64,000 nucleotides of DNA from an uncultured Cohaesibacter sp. Lineage in GTDB: Bacteria; Pseudomonadota; Alphaproteobacteria; Rhizobiales; Cohaesibacteraceae. Positions within the stretch are counted from its first letter, which is position 1. Each line of letters opens with the position of its first letter. The notes beneath the pieces were generated by a model. The model saw nothing but the letters and a program-made list of their open reading frames with translations. It was not told where the DNA came from and did not search any database. The DNA is taken from positions 310,001 to 374,000 of the forward strand of contig NZ_OY781091.1 in the NCBI RefSeq assembly GCF_963676275.1. The letters run 5' to 3'. Below are positions 54,192 through 62,533 of the stretch, in pieces. The position numbers were made by a program, and so were the translations under genes.

Positions 54192-56006
54192 ATGGTTCTC
54201 GAACGGTCTGAATTGGCGGAAAATGCTCTCCAGTGTCTTCACGACGAAGACTATGATGCGCCATATAATCTTCAGAATCTCAATCACGAGACGATGTTGT
54301 TCGTTGGTGGGCGCAAGGCCGAAAGCCTGGATGGCGACTGGAATTTCTGTGTTGATCTTCTCGATACCGGCCTGCGCCAGAAATGGTTCGAGATGGAACG
54401 GATGGATCCGCAAGACCGGATCGAACCCTATGACTATGATCCCTATATGGGCGAGCAGGTTGCTGTGCCGTCCAACTGGCAGATGCTGAAGGAGAAATGG
54501 TATTTCTTCGAGGGCAGTGCCTGGTATAGCCGTTCCTTTGATGCTGCGGCGCTCGGCAAGGACGAGCGAAAATTCCTGCGCATCGGTGCGGCGCAATATG
54601 ATTGCAAGATTTTTCTCAATGGCGAGTTCTTGGGCAACCATTATGGTGGTTCCACCCCCTTCTGCGTCGAGCTGACCGAAAAGCTCCGCGCGGGGGAGAA
54701 CTGGCTGATGCTCTGCGTCAACAACGCCCGCACGCTTGATCGCGTACCCATGCGCAATACCGACTGGTTCAACTATGGTGGCGTCTATCGCTCGGTCGAG
54801 CTTTACACCACGCCACGAACCTTTATCCGCGACCTGTTTGTCAGGCTGGTTCCCGACGGGAGCTACAGCCGCATCGCCGTGCAAGCCGTTCTCGACGGCC
54901 CCGATGCCAAGGGCGCGCAAATTGAACTGAATATCCCTGACCTCGGCATCAATACCGTCATCGCTTCCTCCCAAGATGGCCTGGCGACTGCCGAGATCGA
55001 AGCCAGCCCGGAATTATGGTCCCCCTCCAACCCGCGCCTTTATGACGTTATCACTCGCCTCGGCGAGGATGAAGTGCGCGACCGGGTTGGCTTTCGCCAG
55101 ATTGAACAGATCGGTGCCGGTCTGTTCCTGAACGGAAAGCCGCTCTTCCTGCGCGGCATATCCGTGCATGAAGATGACAGGACAACAGGCAAGGTGACGA
55201 GCGAGGAGGATATCCGCCGCCGTTTCGCCCATGCCCGCGAGCTCAATTGCAACTTCCTGCGTCTGGCTCATTACCCCCATCATGAAATGGCGGCCAGAAT
55301 TGCCGATGAGCTGGGCTTCCTGCTGTGGGAAGAAATTCCGGTCTATTGGGCGATCGACTTTGAAAATCCGGCCACCTTCCGCGATGCCCAGAACCAGCTC
55401 ATCGAGCTGATCAAGCGCGACAGGAACCGCGCCAGCGTGATCATCTGGTCGGTCGGCAACGAAAATCCGGACACCGACGCCCGGCTCGATTTCATGCGCC
55501 GCCTGTCCGAAACCGCCAAGCAATATGACCCGACACGGCTGACCTCGGCAGCTTGCCTTATCAACCATGCCAGAAAAAAGATCGAAGATCGTCTGTCGAA
55601 TTATATCGACGTGATCGGGATCAATGAATATTACGGCTGGTATGAGGAAAATTTTGAAGATCTCGTTGAAATCGGTGTGAATTCCTCTCCGGACAAACCC
55701 GTTGTGATTTCGGAAACCGGCGCCGACGCCGATATCAGCGCTCAGGGACCAAAGACGGGCCTCTTCAGTGAGGCCTACCAGACCGAGGTCTATGAAAAGC
55801 AGATCGCGACCTTGCGCTCGCTCGATTATGTCAAAGGCATATCCCCATGGATTCTCTATGATTTCCGGGTGGAGCGCCGCCAGAATGTCTTCCAGCGGGG
55901 AGGCAACAAGAAAGGCCTGATCGACGCAGACAAGGCGACCAAGAAGGAGGCTTTCCACAAGCTTGCGGCATTCTATGCCGAGAAGCGGCAGGAAGCCGGG
56001 GAATAA
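54192..56006 (+). CDS. uidA: Beta-glucuronidase (glycoside hydrolase family 2)
   Basis: This 604-residue GH2 enzyme has the three domains of the family: sugar-binding (about 45-210), Ig-like (about 210-300) and barrel (about 300-600). The acid/base Glu is E424 (SVGNENPD), the nucleophile is E508 (VISETGADA), and WEEIPVYW is the conserved barrel stretch. At 572-574 the sequence is NKK, the N-x-K pair that recognises the glucuronate carboxylate in beta-glucuronidases and separates them from beta-galactosidases. No signal peptide is present, so glucuronides are imported first. The ATG follows AGGAAG by 6 bases. It should release glucuronate for the neighbouring enzymes. Confidence 0.92.
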   Translation: MVLERSELAENALQCLHDEDYDAPYNLQNLNHETMLFVGGRKAESLDGDWNFCVDLLDTGLRQKWFEMERMDPQDRIEPYDYDPYMGEQVAVPSNWQMLKEKWYFFEGSAWYSRSFDAAALGKDERKFLRIGAAQYDCKIFLNGEFLGNHYGGSTPFCVELTEKLRAGENWLMLCVNNARTLDRVPMRNTDWFNYGGVYRSVELYTTPRTFIRDLFVRLVPDGSYSRIAVQAVLDGPDAKGAQIELNIPDLGINTVIASSQDGLATAEIEASPELWSPSNPRLYDVITRLGEDEVRDRVGFRQIEQIGAGLFLNGKPLFLRGISVHEDDRTTGKVTSEEDIRRRFAHARELNCNFLRLAHYPHHEMAARIADELGFLLWEEIPVYWAIDFENPATFRDAQNQLIELIKRDRNRASVIIWSVGNENPDTDARLDFMRRLSETAKQYDPTRLTSAACLINHARKKIEDRLSNYIDVIGINEYYGWYEENFEDLVEIGVNSSPDKPVVISETGADADISAQGPKTGLFSEAYQTEVYEKQIATLRSLDYVKGISPWILYDFRVERRQNVFQRGGNKKGLIDADKATKKEAFHKLAAFYAEKRQEAGE

Positions 56007-56136
56007 CCGATAAAGCCCGGAAAGGGACGCAGTAGAGCGCCGAAAGGCCATCTCTGCGGTTCAGACGGCAAGAAGCAAAGCGCAGAAAAGGAATGCAGAC
56101 CCGCCCTTTTTCTGCTGTGGCTAGTGAGGGCCAGAC

Positions 56137-56892
56137 ATGATCACGGATACAGGCAAGAGACGCTATCAGGAAGTCGCCGAGGCGCTGAAAAAGGAAATGA
56201 TCGACCAGTCTCTTTCCGTTGGCACGAGATTGCGCACGGAAAGGCAGATTGCCGAGGATTTCGATGTCTCGCGCTCCGTCGTGCGTGAAGCGATCATCAT
56301 GCTTGAGATCGAAGGGCTTGTGTCGGTTCGCAAGGGCTCGGGCATCTATATTGAACGCCTGCCCAACCAGTCCGAAAAGAATGCCATTGCCCGCTCCGAT
56401 ATCGGCCCCTTCGAGCTTTTGCAGGCGCGCCAGTTGCTCGAGAGCAACATCGCAGCCTTTGCCGCAACCATGGTCACCAAGAATGACATTCATCGCATGC
56501 AGGAAGCGCTGGACATGGAAATTCAGGCCATCGAATCGGGCAAGGCCGATTATGATGGCGATGAATGGTTCCACCGCCTGATTGCCGAGGCAACGCAGAA
56601 TGGCGTCCTGATCGACATGGTCAATGAAATGTGGCGCCTCAGAAAGGGCAACCAGATCTGGGATGGTCTGCATGCCCGCATTTTTGACGAGAGCTATCGC
56701 AAGCAGTGGCTTGACGATCATCAGCAAATCCTGACCGCGCTCAACCGCAAGGATCCGGGCAAGGCGCGCGATGCCATGTGGAACCATCTGGAGAATGTGC
56801 GCAACACGCTTCTGGTGCTTTCCGATGTAGAAGATCCGAAGTTTGACGGCGATCTGTTCAAGACGCCAAAGGTCGTCAAACTGAGTAAATAA
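56137..56892 (+). CDS. uxuR: UxuR-like GntR/FadR family regulator
   Basis: This 251-residue protein has a winged helix-turn-helix ([53 protein letters not shown]) very close in layout to E. coli UxuR/ExuR and a helical FCD ligand domain with [10 protein letters not shown]. It likely represses the divergent operons at the palindromes near 52.5-52.9 kb and releases DNA when fructuronate or a related acid binds; this is inferred from the motif match and gene context. It lies between the glucuronidase and uxuA genes. GAGGG precedes the ATG. Confidence 0.85.
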   Translation: MITDTGKRRYQEVAEALKKEMIDQSLSVGTRLRTERQIAEDFDVSRSVVREAIIMLEIEGLVSVRKGSGIYIERLPNQSEKNAIARSDIGPFELLQARQLLESNIAAFAATMVTKNDIHRMQEALDMEIQAIESGKADYDGDEWFHRLIAEATQNGVLIDMVNEMWRLRKGNQIWDGLHARIFDESYRKQWLDDHQQILTALNRKDPGKARDAMWNHLENVRNTLLVLSDVEDPKFDGDLFKTPKVVKLSK

Positions 56893-57004
56893 CAAGCCTG
56901 TTCGGCCAAACAAGGCAGAAAGAAAACAGGCAATAAACCTGCTCGGCGCTCTGGGGGTATCCCGGAGCCAAGAGCGAAATGAAACTCGAAGTAAGAGGCA
57001 AAAA

Positions 57005-58162
57005 ATGAAACAGACCTGGCGCTGGTACGGGCCTAATGATCCGGTCACCCTTGACGATATCCGTCAGGCTGGGGCCACTGGTATCGTCACGGCTTTGCAT
57101 GATGTTCCAAACGGAACGATTTGGAGCCGCGAGGCGATTGCCGAGCGTAAGAAGATCATCGAAGACAAGGGACTTGTCTGGTCTGTGGTTGAGTCCATTC
57201 CGCTGCATGAAGACATCAAGCTGCAGCGCGGTGACTATAAGACCAAGATTGCCAACTGGGGCGAATCCCTGCGCAATCTGGCCTTGGAAGGCGTCAACAA
57301 TATTTGCTACAACTTCATGCCCGTGTTGGACTGGACCCGGACCGATCTGGCCTGGGAATTGCCGACCGGCGCGCGTTGTTTGCGCTTCGACGCCGATCGC
57401 TTTGCTGCCTTCGACCTCTATATTCTTGAACGCGCAGAAGCGCAGGACGAATATTCCGACGCCGAGAAAGCTTCTGCGAAAGCCTGCTTTGATGCGATGA
57501 GCCAGGAAGACAGGGATCTTCTTGTCCGCAACATGATCGCAGGTCTGCCCGGTTCGGAAGAGAGCTACACCATCGAGCAGTTCCGTGCCCAGCTTGCCCT
57601 CTATAAGGATATTGACGCAGACAAGCTGCGCGAGCATCTGGCGGAATTCCTCAATACCGTTTTGCCGATTGCCGATGAGGTTGGCGCGGTGATGGCAATT
57701 CATCCCGATGATCCGCCCCGTCCGCTGTTCGGTCTGCCGCGCATCGTCTCCACGGTAGAAGACATGCGTGCCCTCAGGGCAATCAACCAGAGCCCGGCCA
57801 ACGGTTTCACCCTGTGCACCGGTTCCTACGGCGTGCGCGGTGACAATGACCTCACTGCAATGATCGACGAATTTGCCGATTACATTCACTTCTTCCATCT
57901 GCGCTCCACCAAGCGTGATGGCAAGAGCTTCTATGAGGCCAACCATCTGGGCGGCGATGTCGACATGGTCAGCGTCATTCGCCATTTCAAGGCCGTGGAA
58001 GACAAGGTTGGCAAGTCCATTCCGTTCCGTCCTGACCATGGTCATCAGATCCTTGACGATCTGACACGTCGCTCCAATCCGGGCTATCCGGCCATTGGGC
58101 GCTTGAGAGGCCTTGCCGAGCTGCGTGGCGTCATGGTTGCGCTTGCTGGCAACGTCGATTGA
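57005..58162 (+). CDS. uxuA: Mannonate dehydratase
   Basis: This 385-residue protein begins with the family-typical [18 protein letters not shown] and contains [57 protein letters not shown] and FRPDHGHQ, which include the metal-binding His and Cys and the catalytic His/Asp. It removes water from D-mannonate to give 2-keto-3-deoxygluconate. It completes, with uxaC and uxuB, the glucuronate route of this locus. It is 112 bp after uxuR in the same direction. Confidence 0.97.
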   Translation: MKQTWRWYGPNDPVTLDDIRQAGATGIVTALHDVPNGTIWSREAIAERKKIIEDKGLVWSVVESIPLHEDIKLQRGDYKTKIANWGESLRNLALEGVNNICYNFMPVLDWTRTDLAWELPTGARCLRFDADRFAAFDLYILERAEAQDEYSDAEKASAKACFDAMSQEDRDLLVRNMIAGLPGSEESYTIEQFRAQLALYKDIDADKLREHLAEFLNTVLPIADEVGAVMAIHPDDPPRPLFGLPRIVSTVEDMRALRAINQSPANGFTLCTGSYGVRGDNDLTAMIDEFADYIHFFHLRSTKRDGKSFYEANHLGGDVDMVSVIRHFKAVEDKVGKSIPFRPDHGHQILDDLTRRSNPGYPAIGRLRGLAELRGVMVALAGNVD

Positions 58163-58546
58163 TAAGAAGCAGCGCACATTCTCCGAAAAGCAAACCAGCA
58201 TAGGAGAATGTGCGCCTGCACCTGTACCTGCTTGTCGGGTGCAATCCGGTTGGCTTGATCTGGCCAGCATTGTTTTTCCAAAAGATTTTTGTGACGAGAA
58301 GCCCCCGGATGATCTGACCTTCAATCTGGGGCTGTGTTTGTGCGCTCGTGTGACACCTTGCTCTTCCAGCCTCGATTGACTAAGCATGCTGTGTCCGTTC
58401 CTTAGAAACAAAAGCTGAAAATCTGTTCGTTCTCACAATGATTCTTGTAAAATTCCTTCATTTTGCTTGCGATTGTGGGAGCAAAGGAATTAGCTTTTGA
58501 CCAATAAATGGAATAAGCCTTTTGGGAACAACAGGGAGTATTGTCT
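58163..58546. other. Intergenic region with a 13-bp perfect inverted repeat
   Basis: GCGCACATTCTCC at 58172-58184 is exactly repeated in inverse at 58203-58215 (18-base loop), 10 bases after the uxuA stop. There is no T run, so it may cap and stabilise the transcript rather than terminate it. The rest to 58546 is A+T-rich and must contain the promoter of the oligopeptide transporter; no gene is seen. Confidence 0.65.
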
Positions 58547-60133
58547 ATGATGAAAAATTCTATTGCAGCGCTATTGCTGGCTGGAGTCTGCGCGCTTCCG
58601 CTGGTGGCGAGCTCAGCTTCTGCCGAAGTCGTCTATAACCGCGGCAACTCTGCAGATCCGGAAACCCTTGATCAGCACAAAACGCAGACCGTTTATGAAT
58701 CCCACATTCTGCGCGATCTTTATGAAGGTCTGCTGACCTATAGCGCCGATGGCAAATGCGTGGCCGGTGTTGCCAAATCCTGGGACGTTTCCGAAGATGG
58801 TCTGGTCTATACCTTCCATTTCCGTGATGACGCCAAATGGTCCAACGGTGACCCGGTTGTCGCTAGCGACTTCGTCTATTCGCTGCGTCGCATCGAAGAT
58901 CCGGCAACCGCTGCCCAATATTCAACGATCATGTATCCGATCGTGAATGCCGAGAAGATCAACAAGGGCGAACTGCCCAAGGAAGAGCTTGGTGTGAAGG
59001 CGATTGACGATGCAACGCTGGAAATCACCCTCAATGCGCCGACCCCTTATTTCCTCGGTCAGCTTTGCCACCAGTCCGCTCTGCCAGTGCATCCGGCCAG
59101 CGTGGAAAAATTCGGCGATGATTTCTCCAAGCCGGGCAACATGGTCTCCAACGGTGCCTTCACTCTGGCCGAGTTCGTTCCCAACAGCCATGTGAAAGCC
59201 GTCAAGAACCCGCTGTTCCATGACGCTGCCGATGTGAAGATCGACGCTGTCATGTATTATCCGACCGAAGACCGCGGTGCAGCCCTGCGTCGTTTCCAGG
59301 CCGGCGAGCTTGATTCCAACAACGATGCTCCGGTCGAGCAGGTTGATTTCATGCGCGAAAATCTGGGCGACCAGTTCCGCGTCGCTCCTTATCTGGGCAC
59401 CTATTATTACGCTGTGAACACCACGGAAGAAAAACTGGCCGATCCGAAGATCCGCAAGGCTCTTTCCATGGCGATTGACCGTGATTTCATTGCAGAAGAC
59501 ATCTGGGGCGGCACCATGCTTCCCGGCTATTCTCTCGTTCCTCCCGGAATTGGCAACTATGGCGAACCAGCCTATGTCGATTTCATGGATATGGACCAGA
59601 TCGAACGCGAAGATGCAGCCAAGGCCATTCTTGAAGAGGCCGGCTACAGCGACGCAAAGCCGCTGGAAGTTGAAATCCGCTACAACACTTCGGAAAACCA
59701 CAAGAATACGGCAGTTGCCATTGCCGACATGTGGAAGCAGATCGGCGTGAAAACCACGCTGCTCAACACCGACACCAAGACCCACTATGCAAACCTGCGT
59801 GAGCATGCTCCGTTTGACTTTGCCCGTGCTGGCTGGATCGGTGACTATTCCGACCCTCAGAACTTCCTGATGCTTGTTGAATCGGATTCCGGCTTCAACT
59901 ATGCCCAGTGGAAGAATGCAGACTATGACGCACTGATGGATGAAGCCGCCAAGACGGTTGATCTCGACAAGCGCGCCGAGATTCTCTTCAACGCCGAGAA
60001 GATCTTCATGGAGAACCAGCCTTACCTGCCGCTTCTCTATTACAGCTCCCTCAGCCTTGTTTCCGACAAGCTGCATGGATGGGAAGACAATCTTCTGAAC
60101 GTCCATCCGTCCCGCTGGATGTCCAAGGACTAA
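58547..60133 (+). CDS. oppA: Oligopeptide ABC transporter solute-binding protein
   Basis: This 528-residue protein has a signal peptide (IAALLLAGVCALPLVASSAS, cleavage near SASAE) and the SBP_bac_5 fold typical of OppA: NRGNSADPETLDQHKTQTVY, YEGLLTYSADGK, MVSNGAFTLAEFVPNSHVKA, KIRKALSMAIDRDFIAEDIW. It binds peptides or similar solutes in the periplasm. The ATG at 58547 has AGGGAG 10 bases upstream. A terminator-type hairpin follows before oppB, consistent with extra dosage of the binding protein. Confidence 0.93.
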   Translation: MMKNSIAALLLAGVCALPLVASSASAEVVYNRGNSADPETLDQHKTQTVYESHILRDLYEGLLTYSADGKCVAGVAKSWDVSEDGLVYTFHFRDDAKWSNGDPVVASDFVYSLRRIEDPATAAQYSTIMYPIVNAEKINKGELPKEELGVKAIDDATLEITLNAPTPYFLGQLCHQSALPVHPASVEKFGDDFSKPGNMVSNGAFTLAEFVPNSHVKAVKNPLFHDAADVKIDAVMYYPTEDRGAALRRFQAGELDSNNDAPVEQVDFMRENLGDQFRVAPYLGTYYYAVNTTEEKLADPKIRKALSMAIDRDFIAEDIWGGTMLPGYSLVPPGIGNYGEPAYVDFMDMDQIEREDAAKAILEEAGYSDAKPLEVEIRYNTSENHKNTAVAIADMWKQIGVKTTLLNTDTKTHYANLREHAPFDFARAGWIGDYSDPQNFLMLVESDSGFNYAQWKNADYDALMDEAAKTVDLDKRAEILFNAEKIFMENQPYLPLLYYSSLSLVSDKLHGWEDNLLNVHPSRWMSKD

Positions 60134-60150
60134 TCCGCGCCGAATCCACG

Positions 60151-60176
60151 AAGGGCTGCCTTTGGCAGCCCTTTTG
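60151..60176 (+). terminator. Hairpin terminator/attenuator after oppA
   Basis: AAGGGCTGCC pairs with GGCAGCCCTT over a 3-base loop, followed by TTG. It separates oppA from the permease genes. The following bases up to 60438 show no other gene. Confidence 0.85.
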
Positions 60177-60438
60177 TGTACAGAAGTGGCGCAGAAGTTC
60201 GCATTTCGCGAACAAGTTGCTGGAATTGCCAAAACAGAAGCGTTAAGGCTTCCTTAAGAAAAAACAAGAAGCGAACCTGGGACGTGCTTTTGCAATTCAA
60301 GCGGCCGTCAGGATTTTTCGATTTCATGATCTTTGTTGATCTCGAAAGGGACGGTGCCAGGTTTACGATCATACTGTGCGTTTGCTTCAGCATGTGGAGC
60401 AGATGAATGCAGATTAACTTCACCTAGAAGGACGCATT

Positions 60439-61362
60439 ATGCTGCGATATGTGTTCAAGCGACTGCTAACCGCTATCCCGACATTGTTTATCATTGTCAC
60501 GCTTTCCTTTTTCCTGATCCGGGTGGCCCCCGGAGGCCCGTTTGATCTTGAGCGCCCGCTCGATCCCAAGGTGATGGAAAATCTCAACAAGATCTATAAT
60601 CTAGATAAGTCCCTGTTTGAGCAGTATTTGATCTATATGAACAATGTGCTGCATGGCAATCTGGGGCCGAGTTTCTTCTTCCGCGACTTCTCTGTGGCCG
60701 AAATGTTCGGCAATGGCCTGCCGATCTCCATCGAAATCGGCGGCTATGCCCTGCTGATGGCGATTCTTGTCGGCGGCGCTCTGGGCGTCTGGGCTGCTTT
60801 GAAACAGAATGAAATTCCCGACTATGCCGTCATGACCGTTGCCACCATGGGCATCACCATTCCCAACTTTGTCGTCGCGCCGATTCTGACTCTCATTTTC
60901 GGGGTCATGTTGGGCTGGCTGCCAGTCGGCGGCTGGAATGATGGCGCATGGTCGAACAAGATCCTGCCGATCGTGACATTGGGTCTGCCGCAGGTTGCCG
61001 TGGTTGCGCGTCTGACGCGCGGAGCGATGATTGAAGCCCTGCGCTCGCATCATATCCGCACCGCACGCGCCAACGGCCTGCCCGGCTGGATGGTTGTCGT
61101 CGTCCATGCCCTGCGCGGGGCCCTGTTGCCTGTGGTCTCCTATGCTGGCCCGGCTGCGGCGGCGCTGCTCACCGGTTCGGTCGTGATCGAAACCGTGTTC
61201 GGCATTCCCGGTGTTGGTCGCTATTTCGTGCAAGGCGCGCTCAACCGCGACTATCCTCTCGTCATGGGCACCGTGATTGTCATCGCGGTCTTCATTATGG
61301 TCTTCAACCTGATCGTCGACCTGCTCTATGCCTGGCTCGATCCACGCGTGCGCTACGATTGA
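60439..61362 (+). CDS. oppB: Oligopeptide ABC transporter permease OppB
   Basis: This 307-residue protein has about six membrane helices. The N-terminus MLRYVFKRLLTAIPTLFIIV and VAPGGPFDLERPLDPKVMEN are typical of OppB/DppB. The inner-membrane EAA-type loop is TARANGLPGWMVVVVHALR and the end is the usual NLIVDLLYAWLDPRVRYD. It forms one half of the channel with OppC, encoded 8 bp further on. AAGGA precedes the ATG. Confidence 0.95.
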   Translation: MLRYVFKRLLTAIPTLFIIVTLSFFLIRVAPGGPFDLERPLDPKVMENLNKIYNLDKSLFEQYLIYMNNVLHGNLGPSFFFRDFSVAEMFGNGLPISIEIGGYALLMAILVGGALGVWAALKQNEIPDYAVMTVATMGITIPNFVVAPILTLIFGVMLGWLPVGGWNDGAWSNKILPIVTLGLPQVAVVARLTRGAMIEALRSHHIRTARANGLPGWMVVVVHALRGALLPVVSYAGPAAAALLTGSVVIETVFGIPGVGRYFVQGALNRDYPLVMGTVIVIAVFIMVFNLIVDLLYAWLDPRVRYD

Positions 61363-61369
61363 GGAAACA

Positions 61370-62521
61370 ATGAATAACAAAACAATGAAAACAAAAGCCG
61401 GTCAGGCAACTGAAAAGCTGGTGGAAGCGCAAATCGGCCGTTCCCTCTGGGACGACGCATGGGCACGCCTGAAGGCAAACCGTGCAGCCATGACATCCTT
61501 CGTCGTGCTGTTTGTGATCGCGATGGCCTGTTTCTTCGGCCCCCTTTTCACCGGCCACCAATATGACACGGTCTACAGAAACTATGTGAAGGTTCCCAGC
61601 TCGCTGGCGGCCTATCCCAAGGATGAGGAAATCGCTCCGGCGCTGGAAAAGGTTCTCTCGCGGGCGCGTCTCACAGCCGATAATGTCGAGATTGCCGATT
61701 CGAAAGTGACCGTTCGGGCAAGTTCGTCCCGTCCGATCAATGAGAAATCCGTTCGCTATTTCGATCGCTCGGACCTGTTCAAGGAGGCATCCTACTCCGA
61801 TTTTTCTGAAGACATGAAAAGCGTTACTGTCACAGCCAAGATCGACCGGATGCATTTCTATTTCGGCACCGACGCCAACGGCCGTGATTTGCTGACCCGC
61901 ACCCTGATTGCGGGCCGTATCTCGCTGATCATCGGTCTGCTGGCTTCCGGCGTGGCGCTGCTGATCGGGGTGACCTATGGCTCCCTGTCCGGCTATTTCG
62001 GCGGCCGGGTTGACCTGATCATGATGCGCGTCGTCGATGTGCTCTATTCACTGCCCTTCATCTTCTTCGTGATCCTGCTTGTGGTCTTCTTCGGGCGAAA
62101 CTTCATTCTGATGTTCATCGCCGTGGGAGCGGTGGAATGGCTGGATATGGCCCGCATCGTGCGCGGGCAGACCCTGTCGATCAAGCGGCAGGAATATGTT
62201 CTGGCGGCCGAAGCGATGGGCGTCGGGGCAGGGGGTATCCTGCGCCGTCACATCATTCCCAACACCCTCGGTCCGGTGGTCATTTTCGTCACCCTGCTGG
62301 TGCCCAAGGTCATTCTGCTGGAAAGCTTCCTCTCCTTCCTAGGGCTGGGCGTGCAAGAGCCGATGACCTCTTGGGGCGTGTTGATCTCTGAAGGCGCACG
62401 CAACCTGCAAGGGGCGAGCTGGATGCTGATCTTCCCGTCTATCTTCCTGACGGCAACATTGTTTGCGCTGAACTTCATAGGCGATGGCCTGCGCGACGCG
62501 CTGGACCCCAAGGATCGATAG
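61370..62521 (+). CDS. oppC: Oligopeptide ABC transporter permease OppC, with long periplasmic insert
   Basis: This is a 383-residue protein. After the first membrane helix (about 45-65) comes an unusually long extracytoplasmic stretch (about 65-165) with YDTVYRNYVKVPSSLAAYP and RPINEKSVRYFDRSDLFKEA. The ordinary five-helix permease domain follows, with FGTDANGRDLLTR, LIGVTYGSLSGYFGGRVD and the EAA loop AAEAMGVGAGGILRRHIIPN. Insert-bearing OppC proteins are known among alphaproteobacteria. The start is the ATG at 61370 after GAGGAAAC. It overlaps no neighbour and is followed 12 bases later by the ATPase gene. Confidence 0.93.
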   Translation: MNNKTMKTKAGQATEKLVEAQIGRSLWDDAWARLKANRAAMTSFVVLFVIAMACFFGPLFTGHQYDTVYRNYVKVPSSLAAYPKDEEIAPALEKVLSRARLTADNVEIADSKVTVRASSSRPINEKSVRYFDRSDLFKEASYSDFSEDMKSVTVTAKIDRMHFYFGTDANGRDLLTRTLIAGRISLIIGLLASGVALLIGVTYGSLSGYFGGRVDLIMMRVVDVLYSLPFIFFVILLVVFFGRNFILMFIAVGAVEWLDMARIVRGQTLSIKRQEYVLAAEAMGVGAGGILRRHIIPNTLGPVVIFVTLLVPKVILLESFLSFLGLGVQEPMTSWGVLISEGARNLQGASWMLIFPSIFLTATLFALNFIGDGLRDALDPKDR

Positions 62522-62533
62522 GAGCACGGGAAA

